Assembly: GCA_946699065.1 (NCBI GenBank)
Contig: CAMPDV010000251.1
Location: 124,001-188,000 of the forward strand
Direction: 5' to 3'
DNA: 64,000 nucleotides
From: Loxodes magnus
Lineage: Eukaryota; Ciliophora; Karyorelictea; Loxodida; Loxodidae
This document shows, piece by piece, positions 1-13,600 of the stretch (positions are counted from its first letter, which is position 1; each line of letters begins with the position of its first letter). The translations under genes and the position numbers were made by a program. A model generated the notes under the pieces. That model made no database searches, was not told the origin of the DNA, and saw only the letters and a list, made by a program, of their open reading frames with translations.

Positions 1-2836
1 TGTCTTTTATATTAATTTCCTTTGTATCATATTTACCATATTTATTGTAGTTTTAACTGATATTTCTACATCATCTGATGAAATAAAGACTACTGAATAA
101 TTACCGCTTTAACTAATTATTCTAGTGTATCCTTAATAAACATTAAAAAATTTTTAATTTGAAACGTATAAGAAGAACTTTTTCTTTATTTTAAAAAGTT
201 TATATTTAGTAAATTTAAATTTCATTTTTTTAGTAAATGGCACCTTCTGTATTTTAGCAATATTTATGAAGCATTAAGTACTCTATATTTTCAAATTTGT
301 AAAAGTATTATAATAATAACAGCTTTTTAGATTTTTTAGTATAAATAGCATCAAACAAAAAATAATTAATGATTAATCAAAATATAATCCTATAATAGTA
401 AAAATAAAATGTTGTTTATGTTTATTTATAAATTTAAAAAATTAGCTAATGTTTCCTTAATCAGTTTCATTAAAAATATATGTGTTATTTCTATTTTTTT
501 CTCATTTGAACAGTTTATCCGAATGAAATATAAATACTCCTTGTCAATACCAAGCAAAATTATAATAGAATACATTATTTATTAGTATCTCAAACGTAGA
601 TTAGAGGAAATAATTAAACCCTCAATTAAAAATTATATTATTGGTACAATATACATTTCTTATCTTATTTAATATAGAACTTTTAGCAAACGTATCTACT
701 CCATAATATTCAGAAGTATTCTTTTCTGTTTTAAATATCAGCTAATGTATTAACTATCTAATTAAAATAAAGCTATATCAAATAATTATTTAAGTTAGAA
801 TAAAAATATTCCTTATGATAAACATTTCAGAATTAAGACCCTATTTTTATTGTAACCATTATTTCATTTAATAATAAAAATTCCACCAATAAAAGCTTTA
901 CTTTATAAAGAAGTAATATTTTTAATATTCCTATATAAGAATTTATAATAAATATTGTATCTCCAGATTAATACTCTTATTTAAAGATAACACACAATTT
1001 TAGATTAAATATGGTAAATTCTAAATTTAAAAGTCTTAAAATATACATTTTTATTTAGTAATTATTGAAGATTTAATAGTGGTAGATAAAACTATTAAAA
1101 AGGTTTAACTTTTTAGATAAGACAGAAATGTAGTTTAATTTAGATTAGATTATAAGGTAGTTTTAGTAATTAGAAAGCATAAATTCTATGATACTAGTGT
1201 ATAAGTAGTTGTAAATTACTATTAAAAGATTAAGAATGTAAAATGTTTATTCTTATATATTATCATAGTAAATAAATACTAAATCCACCTTAAAGTATCT
1301 TATATATTACTAGCGCTTTTTGTAGGTAAAAGATAATTTCTTAATTGTATTAATGATTTATATCTAGCTTAGATTTGAAGATGATCTAATATTATACTGT
1401 TGTAATGTTTATTTTTATAAAGGTTTTTAGAACTTGGTCTTAAAGTTAGCTTAAAATAATAGGAGTTAGTTTTGATAGGAAAGACTATATATGAAGACTC
1501 TAATGATTGATGAATTTAAAGCATATATTAAATAAGATATTATAAAAGTATACAAATTATACAAATACATAGTAATTACAATTACTCCCTACTAATTCCT
1601 TTGCTTACTAATATTACTAAACATTATAAGTAAAACTATTTATATCTCAATCTTTATGCTCTATCATACTTTAGATCTTTCATTTCTCCTTGAAGGATTA
1701 ATCTTGCAAGTGTTAAGTGAAATAGTTAATTGAATAACTAAAAGTCATATAGTAGAGATAACTGTAAGCTTGATTTATATTAGTAATATTGAAACTCATT
1801 TATAATAGCCATTCTTAAAAATAGTCTTTCAATCTAGTTTCACTAATCTAAATTTAAAGCTATATGCTGCAAAATGTAATTCATTATATCCAAAAAGTAT
1901 TAAACTCCATAGTAATTAGTACATTTATTTTAGATTTAATTACTCTTTTACATTTTATTATTTAATTATATACTCTATACTAAAATAAATTAATGCTCTC
2001 TTAAATAACCTAATAGAAGCTTCTAATTTAGGCTAAAATGTACTTAAAAATAGTAATTATCTAATAAAAGAATCAAAGAACTATTAAGAAGAGCATTTCT
2101 CTGTTAATAGCATTCCACTTTAATTATTTTAAAAATCAAAGTTAAATAAAAGTTATACAGCATTTAATTAAAGCTAGTCTTGGATATAATCATAATGCTA
2201 TGCAATTCCTTTTAAAATATAAACATTATCACTATATCATTTCTATTATTGCAATATTGTTAGACTCTTACTTAGTTGAGAAATATACCTACTACAGCTA
2301 TAAGGGAAATGTAACTTATAGCTATTTAGCTTTGTAAATATAACAGCCATTAGTTTAAATAAGACTAGATAATTAAGCTAACTAGCATATTATCTTAAAA
2401 CTTTTATTTTTAATATAGTAAACTAAGAACATATTTAAATGAGTCTATAATTTGGATAAATTAAAAATAAAAAAGACTTAATAACAAATTAAAGAAACAT
2501 CTTAGTGACAATGCTAGTCTGTAGGAATTTATAAAAAACTTTAAACTTATAGACATTATATTAATTATAAATTTATATAAATAAACTTATTATCTACAAA
2601 TTATAAAACCTGCCTAAAATTATTAACTCTTAATGTGAATTTCCTAGTACAATTCAAACTTTAATTATTCCTTAAAATTAGGCCATCTATAAATTTACTA
2701 AACCATTTTATATACTCTTTTAATACCTTAGATAATTAATGCCCGAAGATTAAAATTAAGTAAAAATAATAAAATTTTATTACTTAAAGATTAAAGTGAA
2801 ATTAATAACTATTTATAAAGTTAGTTTAGCCTTTCC
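1..2836. other. AT-rich region, coding status undecided
   Basis: GC is about 20-23%, similar to the coding parts of this window and higher than the 12-15% of the clearly empty stretches. Because TAA, TAG and TGA can all be sense codons here, openness of a frame says little. Two stretches read protein-like: minus strand from an ATG at 225 to the window edge (75 codons, no TGA), and plus strand about 1840-2580 (around 250 codons with a single TGA). Neither shows a domain I recognise. From about 2230 rightwards the sequence is weakly alignable to the left flank of the second gene copy (28290-28400 and 37102-37600), so this is also the left part of the segmental duplication. Confidence 0.3.
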
Positions 2837-5800
2837 TCATGCTTGCTTTTCTTAAACTTCTTCTTTATCTAATACTATTACATATTCCTTCCCACTTTCA
2901 TCAACAATTTCAATTTCCTCTCTAAAGTTTTAATCCTCCGAGCGTAATGGTTAATTTACAGATTTAGAATCTTCTAATTATAATGTTTTGCTAGGTCTAA
3001 TAGTAAATTATGCTTTTTCAAAGTATACCTCTTTTTGATCTTCTTAAGTATTCATAATTTCACCAGCTTCTTTAATTTGATTAAAGAACTTTATTTATGA
3101 TGAATCAATTTTACTATTTTCTTATAAACAAAGCTCTTAGCTTTGTAATTCTTAATATTGGTTTGTAGTTTCGTTAACGAACTTCAAAATTTTCTAATAC
3201 TTAGGATTTAGCTCCATTTTATAAGAAATCAACTCTTAATTTCCTATTTCTTATTTTACTATGTTAAAAACTTACCTTCAGAATAACTCCTTAATTTTTG
3301 CTAATCTATTGATTTAACTAGTTTTTTCCAACTCATTTCGTTATAAATATACTTAATTAATAGAAATACTAAAACAAGAACTATTAAAATACTCATTAAA
3401 ATTCCTGAACTAAATCTTAGTTTATCAGAAAATGAATTGGTTTATACACATCTTTAAAGATTTGTAAATTTACATTTCTTTTGGTACTTTATTTAATCTT
3501 GCTCACAGTCTCCTCCATCATATTTACATTCTTCATTGTTACACTTTTAATCACATATTCCATTTTATATAAATGATAGAAACTGACATCCTGTATTTAA
3601 ACATTTCTATTATTAATCTTTTATTTTTCAATCTAAACATTCAAGATTATCATAGTTGCACTCTTTAATATTACATCCAAAATCACAAATTAAGTTATTA
3701 AAGTGTTGTTGAATACATCCCTTTTATGCACAATCTGTTAAGTAAGTCAGCTAATCATCACAATCTCCTTTATCAAACTTACAATCTATATTAAAGCATT
3801 ATTAATCACATTTCTTATTTCCTAATAATTAACTAGCACAAGTACAATTATTACAATCTCCATTATCTTTATTACATTCTGGAATGTTACATTTCTAATC
3901 ACATATTCTATCTCCTAATCAATACTTAGGACATCCTTTCTATTCACATCTTTCATAATTAACTAATTTATTTTATTACTCATCTTAATCAAAATTTGCA
4001 CAATCTCCTCCATCAAAATCACATTCTGTTACATTGCATGAAACATCACACTCTCCATCGTAAACTCATGATCAATAACAATTTTCACTACATAAATCAT
4101 ATTAGCAATCAGGTAAATCATATTAGCACTCTTTATTTAAGCATTATTTATCACACTTTTGATTATTTCTTAACTATTAATTACAGTTACAAGTGTTTTA
4201 ACTTCTATAATAAAAATTACAATCTTCTCCATCATAAAGACAATTGAAGTTATAGCAACTGTAATCACATAATCCATCATTTATTCAATTTATAGAGCAA
4301 TCTTAAGAACATTTATTAGTAGAAGGAAGTATTTAAACATTTTAGTTTAAGCAATCTAGATAATCATATTTACAATTCTTTTCATCTTTACAATAAAAAT
4401 CACAAACTCCATTTTATAACTAACTTAAATCACAACCAGTAGAACATTCGCAATCTCCATAATCATAATTACATCTTTCTACATCACATTGAGTGTCACA
4501 AAATCCATCTCCTAAATAATAAGCTTAACATTATTCAGAGCATTCGCAATCTCCATAATCGTAATAGCACTCTTAAGTCAAGCAATATAAATCACATTTA
4601 CTATTTCCTAATGATGTAGCGTTACATCCAATGGAGCATTCACATTCATAAGAATCGAAGTTACAACCAATTTAACTACAATTATAATCACATTATCCAT
4701 TTTTAGATATCATTTAACATTCATTAGAACATGAGCAATCTTCTTCATCATAATTACATTGTTATTTATAACATTCAGGATTACAAAATTCATTATTCAA
4801 AAATAAGAAATGACATGCAATAGAGCATCAACAATCTTAGCCATCATAATTACATTTGTAGTTATCACATGAGAGATCACAAATTCCATCTCCTTATTTT
4901 AAAATACATTCTGTAGAACATTAACAATCACTGTTATCATAATTACATTATTCATTATTACACTAAAAATCACAATTTCCATTTCCTAACATATCAAAAG
5001 TGCACTATTTGCTGCATCTACAATCCCAATTGTCATAATTACAAAGTTCATTATTGCATCATTAATCACAAATTCCATTTCCTAGCCAAATTTCATTACA
5101 AGATGCTGGACAGAGACAATCTCCTTAATCTCAATTGCATTACTCAAAGTTACATAATTTGTCACACTAAGAATCACCTAGTCAAAATACGGGACAATAA
5201 AGTGCACATCTACAATCAAAATTATCATAATTACAATCTTTAAAGTTGCATTACTGGTCACATTTTCCATCTCCTAATAAAGATTAATCACATTATTATA
5301 AGCAGAGACAATCTCCTTAATCATAGTCACATAATTAAAAATTGCATTCATCGTTGCAAACTCCATTACCTAGCAACTCATTTGTGCATCCTACTACGCA
5401 AAGGCAATCTCAATTATCATATATACAGGATAAAGAATTACAATCTGTATCACATTTACTATTTCACAACAAATTACTTTCACAGATAGGTGAACATTGG
5501 CAATCTCAATTATCATAATTACATTACTCATAATAGCATTCTAAATCACATAGTCCATTTAATGAAAATTAATCTGGACAATCTTCTGCACATCTGCAAT
5601 TAAAATTATCTCAGTTACAGTCACTTAGATCACATTCTTTATCACATTTTCCATTTTCTAGCATATCTTAAGTACATGTAAAAGGACAATTGCAATCTCC
5701 ATTATCATAATTACAATATTCATTATTGCATTTATTATCACATATCAAATTGCCTAAATAATAATTAGGGCATTCTTTTGCACAAGTACACATCCAATTA

Positions 5801-8800
5801 TCATAAATACAGCCTTTAAAATTACACTCTATATCACATTTTTCATTGTATTTTAAATCTTAAGTACAATTTTAAGAGCAAGAGCAACTTCAATTATCAT
5901 AAGAACATTATTCAGTATTGCATTCATCTTGACATATTTCATCTTATCATAGATTGAATGAGCATTCTTTAGAGCAAAAGCAATCTTAATTATCATAGTT
6001 GCATTATAAAATATTGCATTGTAAATCACAATTTTAATCTCCTAATTTTAACAAATCACAAGAAAAGAGGGAGCATTAGCATTCTCCATTATCATAATTG
6101 CATTATTCTACATTGCATACTTTACTGCATTATTAATCACTCAAAAAGTTGTTTTAGCAACCTTTTGCGCATGTGCAATCTCAGTTATCGAAATCGCAAC
6201 TTTAAAAATTACACTCTTCATCACATTTTCCATTCTAATACAATTCTTAAGTGCAGTTTTATGGACATAAACAATCTCAGTTATCATAATTACATTATTC
6301 AAAATTACACAAACTATCACATATATTATTTCCTAATATTCAAGGATAGCATCCCATAGTACATCCACAATCAAAATAATCAAAACTACATCCAGCATAA
6401 TTACATTCAGAATTACAATATCCATTTCCCATTAAAGTGAAGTTGCAATTCTCTGGACAAGCACAATCATAGTAGTCTCATTAACATTATTCTACATTGC
6501 AATCGAGATTGCAAAATCCATCATTTAAATATTAATCTGGACATTATAATGCACAAGTACACTTTCAATTATCATAATTACAATCTTAAGTATAACATTC
6601 TTCATCACACTTTTCAGTTTCTTCTGAATCTTGTCTACAGGATTAAGAACATTGGCAATCTCCTTTATCATAATGACATTGCTCATTATTGCATTCAATA
6701 TCACATACGTTGTTTCCTAATTATTCTTTTTAGCAATTTCCGTAACATCCACAATCAAATCCATCGAAATTACATTGTAAACTATTACAGGTTTCTTCAC
6801 ATATATTATTTCCTATTAAAAATTTAATGCATGTTTATGAGCATAAGCAATCAAAATTATCATAATTACATTATTCTGAATTGCAAGCATTTTCGCATTT
6901 TCCATTTTCTAAAAAATTATTCTAACAACCTTAGGCACATGAGCAATCTCAGTTGTCATAATTACAACCTTTAAAATTGCATTCTTCATCGCATTTTCCA
7001 TTCTACTACAAATCTAAAGTACAATTAGATGGACATAAGCAATCTCAGCCATCATAGTCACATATAGATATATTACAATTTTCACTGCATACTTAATCAC
7101 CTTTCATGTAAGGTGGGCATCATTCTTAGCAATTACATTCCTATAAGTCGAAGTAACATCCAGAAACATTACATTCTTCGTTACACTATCCATTTCCAAT
7201 TCAGGAAACATCACAAGAATATGGACATTCACAGTCTAAATTATCTCATTCACATTCTTCAACATTACATTCTTCGTTACATTATCCATTATCTTTCAAT
7301 TTATTCGAACAATACTTTGCACATGTACATTTTCAATTATCATAATTACAATACTTAAAATTGCACTCTTCGTCACATTTTTCATTCTCTCTCAAATCTT
7401 AAGTACAAGATTATGGACAATTACAATCTCCTTTATCATAACTACATTGTTGCATATTACATTCAGTGTCACAATATCCATTTCCTAGCCAGTCATTATA
7501 GCAATTTATCTAACATTTACAATCAAAGTTATCTCAATTGCATTCATTTGTATTACAATTTTCATCACATTCTCCATTTCCGAGTAATAATTAATCACAT
7601 TATGAAAGACATTCACAATCTCAGTTATCATAATTGCATTATTCTACATTGCATTAATTTTAGCAATATCCATCACCTAATAATGTTTTAGGACAGATTT
7701 ATGAACATGCACAATCCCAATTATCATAATCACAACTTTATGAATCACATTCTTCATCACATTTTCCATTCTATTACAAATCTTAAGTACAACTCTATCT
7801 ACATTAACATTCTCAATTATCAAAGTTGCACTATTCTACATTACACTCTGTATTGCATAAAAAATTTTCTAAAGCTTCAGTAGTACAATTTTAAGAGCAA
7901 AGGCAATTTTTATTATCATAATTACAGACTTCAAAATTACATTCTTCGTCACATTTCTCATTTTCTAGTAGAGTTAAAGTACAAGATAGTGGACATAAAC
8001 AATCACCATTATCAAAATTACATTATTCAATATTGCACTCTTAGTTACACACTCCGTTACCTATGTTATCTTATCAGCATTTCATAGAACACTTGCAATC
8101 AAAATTATCTCAGTTACATTATTATAAATTACATTACTAATCACAAGTTAGATCTCCTAATAATGATTAATCGCATGTTAATGGACATTAGCAGTCTCAA
8201 TTGTCAAAATTGCATTATTCAATGTTACATTATTAATCACATCTACCATTTTTTGAAAAATACTCTAAACATGAGTAACTACATGCTTTTTATTAATCAT
8301 CCATTACAAAATCTTTTTTTGAAAATCCTAGAACATAATTATATCAGTAGCATCTCTCTTCAAATTCATTTAAACAAGTTTAATATCCCTTAGGAAATGT
8401 TTCACTGTTTCCAAAAATAAAAATTCCTACTATTGCATGTACTATCAAAGCATAAGGTATCAAATTTTGAATACTAATGTGTATATTAAATGAATATTTC
8501 TATATTTTCTTATAGAAAGTAAGTAATAGATATTTATCTGATAAATATGCAATAATAAGAGTAAAAGTAGATATTATTATAATCAAAGGAATACCAGAAG
8601 AATAAACTAAGGAAGTAAAAACTATTGCACATATAAATGCACTTTATTATGGCAGATCAAATTCAGAACCATTTAGTTCGTTATTTTAGATTTAAGTAAC
8701 AATTTTTTTAGATTTTCACTTTGCTATTAGTAGTTTGAAAGGTTTCAAAATAACTTTAAGTAAATTAGGAATTACTGATGCTACAATCAGAGTTGTAGTT

Positions 8801-10560
8801 ATTCCTTTTCCAACATTGATATATCAATATCTTACAAATATTTCCCTATAAAGTTAATCAATTAATAAAATAGTAAAGGCGTAATTAAAGAACTAGAATA
8901 TGAATATCCTTTATCATAATATTTTTTAAGATTCTACTTATTCATGTTTCCTTTCTATTTTGTTTAGTTTCTTTAAACTAAAAATTATAACTCTGTTCCA
9001 AAAAATTATTACTAAACCTATTCCTATTTAAATAGCTCAATGCTTTAACAAATCTTCTCTAAAATTGTTACAAAATTTAGCTTCATCAGATTTACCTTTC
9101 AAAATATCATAAACATCTTATTAATAGCACCAGCAATAATATCCTTTAGAAGAAGTATCATATTAATAAGTTTCTTTAGCATATTCTTTCTATAAGTCTT
9201 AAATTTTTATTTTACTATCCTTTAAAATGTTTTTATTAACAGCTATGTAATATTACTCGCATTCAGATTTGGTTGGAAAATTCACGTTTTCGGCTTAATT
9301 GATAGATCAAATTAAAAGTAAGGAAATGCCTATTATAACCCCTGAAATAAGCGATACAAATAAAGATTATAGCTTTTATTTCCAATAAGATACTTCAAAG
9401 TTTTCCCAACATATCTAAGAAGGTTCTTATGCTTCTTTTACAATAAGAGGTTGATTTTGATTCCATTAAATTTCTTTAGGTTACATTTATGGAAAATATT
9501 AAGTTTCTCTATAATCGTTTATGCATTTAATTTACGATTGAATATGCTCAAAAATAATGAAAACTTTAACTATTTCTTATTCTTGATTTTATTCTTTCAT
9601 ATTAGTTTTCCTTACTTCATTTAGAATATTCGTGAGTTTTTATTCATTTTTTTTATTTTATTTTCCTCTTGATTAAAGTTAGTTTTAAATTTCTTATTTT
9701 ATTATTTTTATTTATAATTTATCAACGTCTTTGTAACATTTTTAATAAAAGGATAAGTTTTAAATTTATCTTCCTATTACTATTTCATTAATTTATCCAT
9801 ATTTTCCAAAGAAATTTCTTATTTTATTTTCATTTATTCCTTACTTTGGTAATCCTCTTATTTCAACACTATATTTTCCTACTCTATTCTCTTAAAACTT
9901 AAATCTGTGTAATCTTTTTTTCGTTTTTAGTCAGTAACAAAATAAGAAAAATAGAAATACTATGCACTAAGCAAAGTCTAGTAGTCCTTCTTACAAATTT
10001 CTCAATTTTGTTTAGTTTATAATATCTTATTCATATAACTATTGCTGTTCATCTTTGTCTAAAGAACTTTTAACATTTTCAATTTCTATTCCTCGTAACT
10101 TATATCACTTATAAGTATATTTAGTAGTATCTCCTTTCAAATTTTATGTTTTTGTATAATTTTCATCGAAAATTCAAAAGTCTACTATCTTTTTCCCAGT
10201 ATCAATATTTCCAATCGTAAGAGATTCTAAAATTCCTGCTTCATCTTTTTCATAACCTTTTCCTTGATAATTAAAGTAAATATTTACTATATTTATGCAA
10301 CTTAAAATGACAAAAATGAATATTAATCATTTTACTTAATTGAAATAGAGCTCGACTCCTATTCCAAATTATCTTACATTTTTAGGGGAAACTTGAATAA
10401 TTTATAAGCTTCTTTCTACTTTTAGATCTTCAGCTTGTTTCACTTCTTCAGTATCTTTATTTTTTCTTTCTTGCTCTTATTACAAATTACTTTCCACGTT
10501 TTCTACCTTTTTTGAGTCTTCTTTATGTACGTTTACAAAAGGATCCTTGGGGTAAAACAT
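2837..10560 (-). CDS. Giant OSCA/TMEM63-like membrane protein with ~47 Notch-type LNR repeats
   Basis: With TAA/TAG=Gln and TGA=Trp the frame runs from ATG at 10560 to TGA at 2839-2837. Minus one 17-nt intron it is 7707 nt (2569 codons). Residues 1-77 are polar and Gln/Glu/Lys-rich; membrane spans lie near 79-98 and 190-210. Residues about 228-270 look like the RRM-type cytosolic fold of OSCA/TMEM63 (YSVEIRGLP). A CWENF motif near 385 resembles the IWENL motif of that family. Further spans lie near 410-428, 505-522, 545-560, 580-600, 635-670 (FDLP..SAF, YSSGIPL) and 695-715. Residues about 765-2350 are LNR-like repeats, probably extracellular or lumenal; a last span lies near 2387-2407, followed by an acidic Gln-rich tail. 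OSCA/TMEM63 proteins are mechanically gated cation channels and LNRs bind Ca2+ in Notch; a sensory or adhesive surface role is inference only. Paralogue at 37655-45387. The superfamily call is from motifs, not alignment; an anoctamin-like relative is possible. Confidence 0.85.
3259..3275 (-). other. 17-nt spliceosomal intron
   Basis: On the minus strand this reads GTAAGTTTTTAACATAG, with canonical GT...AG ends. Removing it joins ...SYSEG-side codons to a clean tail of about 155 codons that contains no TGA and ends at TGA 2837-2839. Leaving it in gives a different tail with two Trp-TGAs. The paralogue has the same intron at the same place with one base changed (38077-38093), and downstream of it the two proteins stay alignable only in the spliced frame. 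Very short introns (15-16 nt) are known in heterotrich ciliates. Confidence 0.85.
3500..8275 (-). repeat. LNR-type cysteine repeat array, about 47 units
   Basis: Units are mostly spaced about 96 bp (32 residues). The consensus is approximately CxxxC, LLGNGxCDxxC, then NxxxCNYDNWDC. This matches the Lin12/Notch repeat layout: a CDxxCN pair, a final DxxDC acidic cluster that binds Ca2+ in Notch, and about six cysteines per unit. The position before the last DC is Trp or Gly. Trp there, and in the alternative CNWDN form, is written TGA at least 15 times and TGG only about three times. Units at the C-terminal end (3500-4400) are longer and less regular. Notch has three LNRs, so an array of this size is exceptional. 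Confidence 0.85.
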
Positions 10561-10612
10561 TTTATAATTAAATGAGAGTCACTGGTATTTAAATAAGGTA
10601 ATTACGCTCATT
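10561..10612 (-). promoter_or_regulatory. Conserved 5' flank of the LNR gene (putative promoter/5' UTR)
   Basis: The ~50 bp just upstream of the ATG are almost identical to the paralogue's upstream sequence at 45388-45440, while sequence further upstream has many substitutions and indels. On the minus strand the block contains TTTAAATACCAGTGACTCTC and ends TTATAAAATG. Conservation suggests a core promoter or 5' UTR; no transcription start can be read from sequence alone. Confidence 0.3.
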
Positions 10613-13600
10613 ATATCATAAATATTAGTTATTTATTACATTGTAATTATTTTAAATTTAATTATAGACTTTTAATTATTAATTTAAGCTTCTACTATGC
10701 TAATGTATGATATTATAACTTCATAATATAAATAATTAATTTTAATTATTTATTTATATAAGATAATCATTCTTTATTTACACTGCTTTTATTAATTTTA
10801 CATTTATCAAAAATTTCATACCTTTATTAGATATTTTACATCCCTATCTTGCTCCTTTTTTAATAACTATAATTAGGATAATTTTTATGAAATATTTGCT
10901 AAGAGAAAATAAATAAAAATAAAAGCTTTTAATTTTCTCATTAATGAATTATAAATTTTAAGATTGCTTGGTAGAATCCAGTTTTGTTCCTTTATTGCAA
11001 TTAAAAGTAGCTTATTTAGTTTTCTGAGATAAACTTTTTAATTTGGAATATAAATATATTAAATATTAGTGTTTTTTTCTAATTTTTAGACTTAAAGCCT
11101 TTGAATAAATATATCTGTATTTATTAATATAAATTAAATATTAAACTACTTAATAGCTACTATTGCTTTATAAATATATGTTTAGTTATGCTTTTAATAA
11201 TTTTACCAAACTTACACCTTTCTTAAATCCTAAGCTGCTTAAACTTTATTCTCCTTTTTGGCTTTTATTTTTTAATTAATTTATTATATTCATAGCAGAA
11301 TTAATTTGCTCTGTGAAAGAAAATAAAGAATTGATAATATAAAAATTAGCTTTTCATAGCAAATACACTATTAATTTAGGTTAAATATGCCTAATATTTA
11401 GTTTAACTTAGAACTAAGCTAAAGCAACTTATTATTAATTAAATAGCCCAAATAATTTCTATTTTATACTTCTTTATTATTTTTTGGAATTGATTTAATG
11501 AAATATTCTGAATAAAGAAAAGAGAGATAAATTTTAAAAGATATAGTAAATTAATAAAGGCTTAGTAATTACATCTAATGATATATCATTTAGTAGTAGC
11601 CACTTTAATTTTAAGGTTTAAATCAAGTTAGTTTTAAATTAAGATTCTACTAATATTAGATTTATTCCTTTATACTCAAATAACATGTAGGCTTGTATTT
11701 AACTCTTAGAGATTCTTAGTAGAATCTATCCATCATTTTATTTTCTTGCTGATGTATAGAAATAATTATGCAAGCCAAATAATTATTCTTATTCAGCTCC
11801 TACTAATAGATAGGCTGATCAAAATTTAAAGAATCAATAAATCAAGCAGAAGAAAGATAAAATTAATTATGAAATAGAGATATTTGTTTAGGCTATTCAA
11901 TGCTAATTAAATAAAAAGCTATATTAGTATCATTAAATCCAACATCTAATTAATACATTTATTTATTCTAATTAAGCTTTAATTATTAAAAACCATTTTG
12001 ATTGCTATAAGTCTATTAGCTATTAATAGCCTGATTATTTTATATTTGCCTTAGATTATTAAAGTCTTAACTTCTTTTTTACAATTAAGCTTTTAATTTC
12101 ACATTGCTTAATTTATTAAAATCTAAGACTTATAAGCTTTGGATATAATTAATGGTTGATTACTCAGTATATTAAATATAATAGATATATTTTCTTATTT
12201 CAATAAGCATAAAGATTTAGTTATTGTTTAATAAATAAAGCAATGCATATTAATAGATTTAAATTAAATACACTAAACTAAGAACTAACACTATTATAGT
12301 TATAAAGCAAATACAATTAGGATTATAGTTCATTATTATTATTATCCTTGCTGAATTAACTATTAATAATAAGGCTTAAATTAACAGCAATTTTTGGATA
12401 GAATTATTATTTATATGGTACTATTAAGAATGTATAAAGTATTAAAGGAAAATCAAATTTAGAATCAAAATCTATAATTAACAATTATAGATATCATATA
12501 AGTAAAATTTTAGATATATGCTATTTAGAGATAAATTTAATTATTATTGCCTTACCACTTTCATCATATTCTAACTTTTTAAAAACTATCTATAAAAATT
12601 GAGAAGAAATAATTATAGCTATATAGATAAAATTAATTTAGAACTAATGCTAAAATCAATGTATTAAGATTAGTTATGAATTGTTATATCTCTATATGTA
12701 GATTTAAATAGCTAAATGCTTGGAAATAAAATAAACTTACTAGTATATCAATTTTATCTAAATTAAATCTAAGAAAGAACTTTATTTCACAAATAAGCAT
12801 CACATATATATTCTACTTAGCTTCTATATTAATTAATTAAAATAAACCTTATAATTATTTAAAATAGTAGCCTTCAGTCAAATAAATCTGTTCTAATTAT
12901 TCTTATACAAATAAGTTAGAAGTTCTTTAGTTTAGTCCATTATTTTGATTTATTTTTGAAGAAAGAACGTAAATTTATAAAAAAATTAATTTATCCCTCA
13001 TATGCTATAAATTGATTATCTAAAAGTAAAATAATTTAGATAAAAGCTACATCTATTAGATTAATTAAAATTACTTAAAGGTATAAAGATCAGATTTTTA
13101 TACTTTTATTTGATATACTTTGATTTATATAATTTTTAAATCTGGTATATTCCATTCAACTTCTTAAACTTTAAGATTTTATTTTTATATATCTATTTCA
13201 TTAATTTATCTCTATTCTTTCATAGTTTTAAACTATTTTTCTACCTAAAAAATTAATAATTTTAGATCTAAGTTAGTAACTCTGATCTTTAACTAATAAA
13301 ATAAATTTAAGATTAAACTTAGTAAAGTTCAGAGAATTAAAAATATGAAAAGGCAATTTAATGAAAATGTAATAAAATAGTTATATCACCTTAGTAGTTA
13401 TAGATATTCCTTTCAAAGTTCAGTCTTAAGATAATATTAATTTAATAATTAAATGTTTACTAAAAATAATCTTAAACAAATTAGGATTTTTAACTATTCA
13501 TTTATTAAACTAAATTCCTAGAAATGCATAGCTCCTTTCTGTTTATTTTATAAGCTTTATAGTTCTTTTTTAACAAATAAATTTAGTATAGTTGTATTTA

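Noticed and set aside
3996-8393. Plus-strand short ORFs rich in His/Asn/Tyr/Leu (60-92 residues)
   Set aside because: They are antisense shadows of the minus-strand LNR array, as shown by their regular spacing and the Cys-rich translation of the other strand. The same applies at 38868-43199.
2837-10560. Tetrahymena-type code (TGA only as stop) with the LNR genes as pseudogenes
   Set aside because: Two diverged paralogues keep the same 2.57-kcodon frame, frame-preserving indels and a common terminal TGA, with TGA concentrated at Trp positions. Decay would not produce this.
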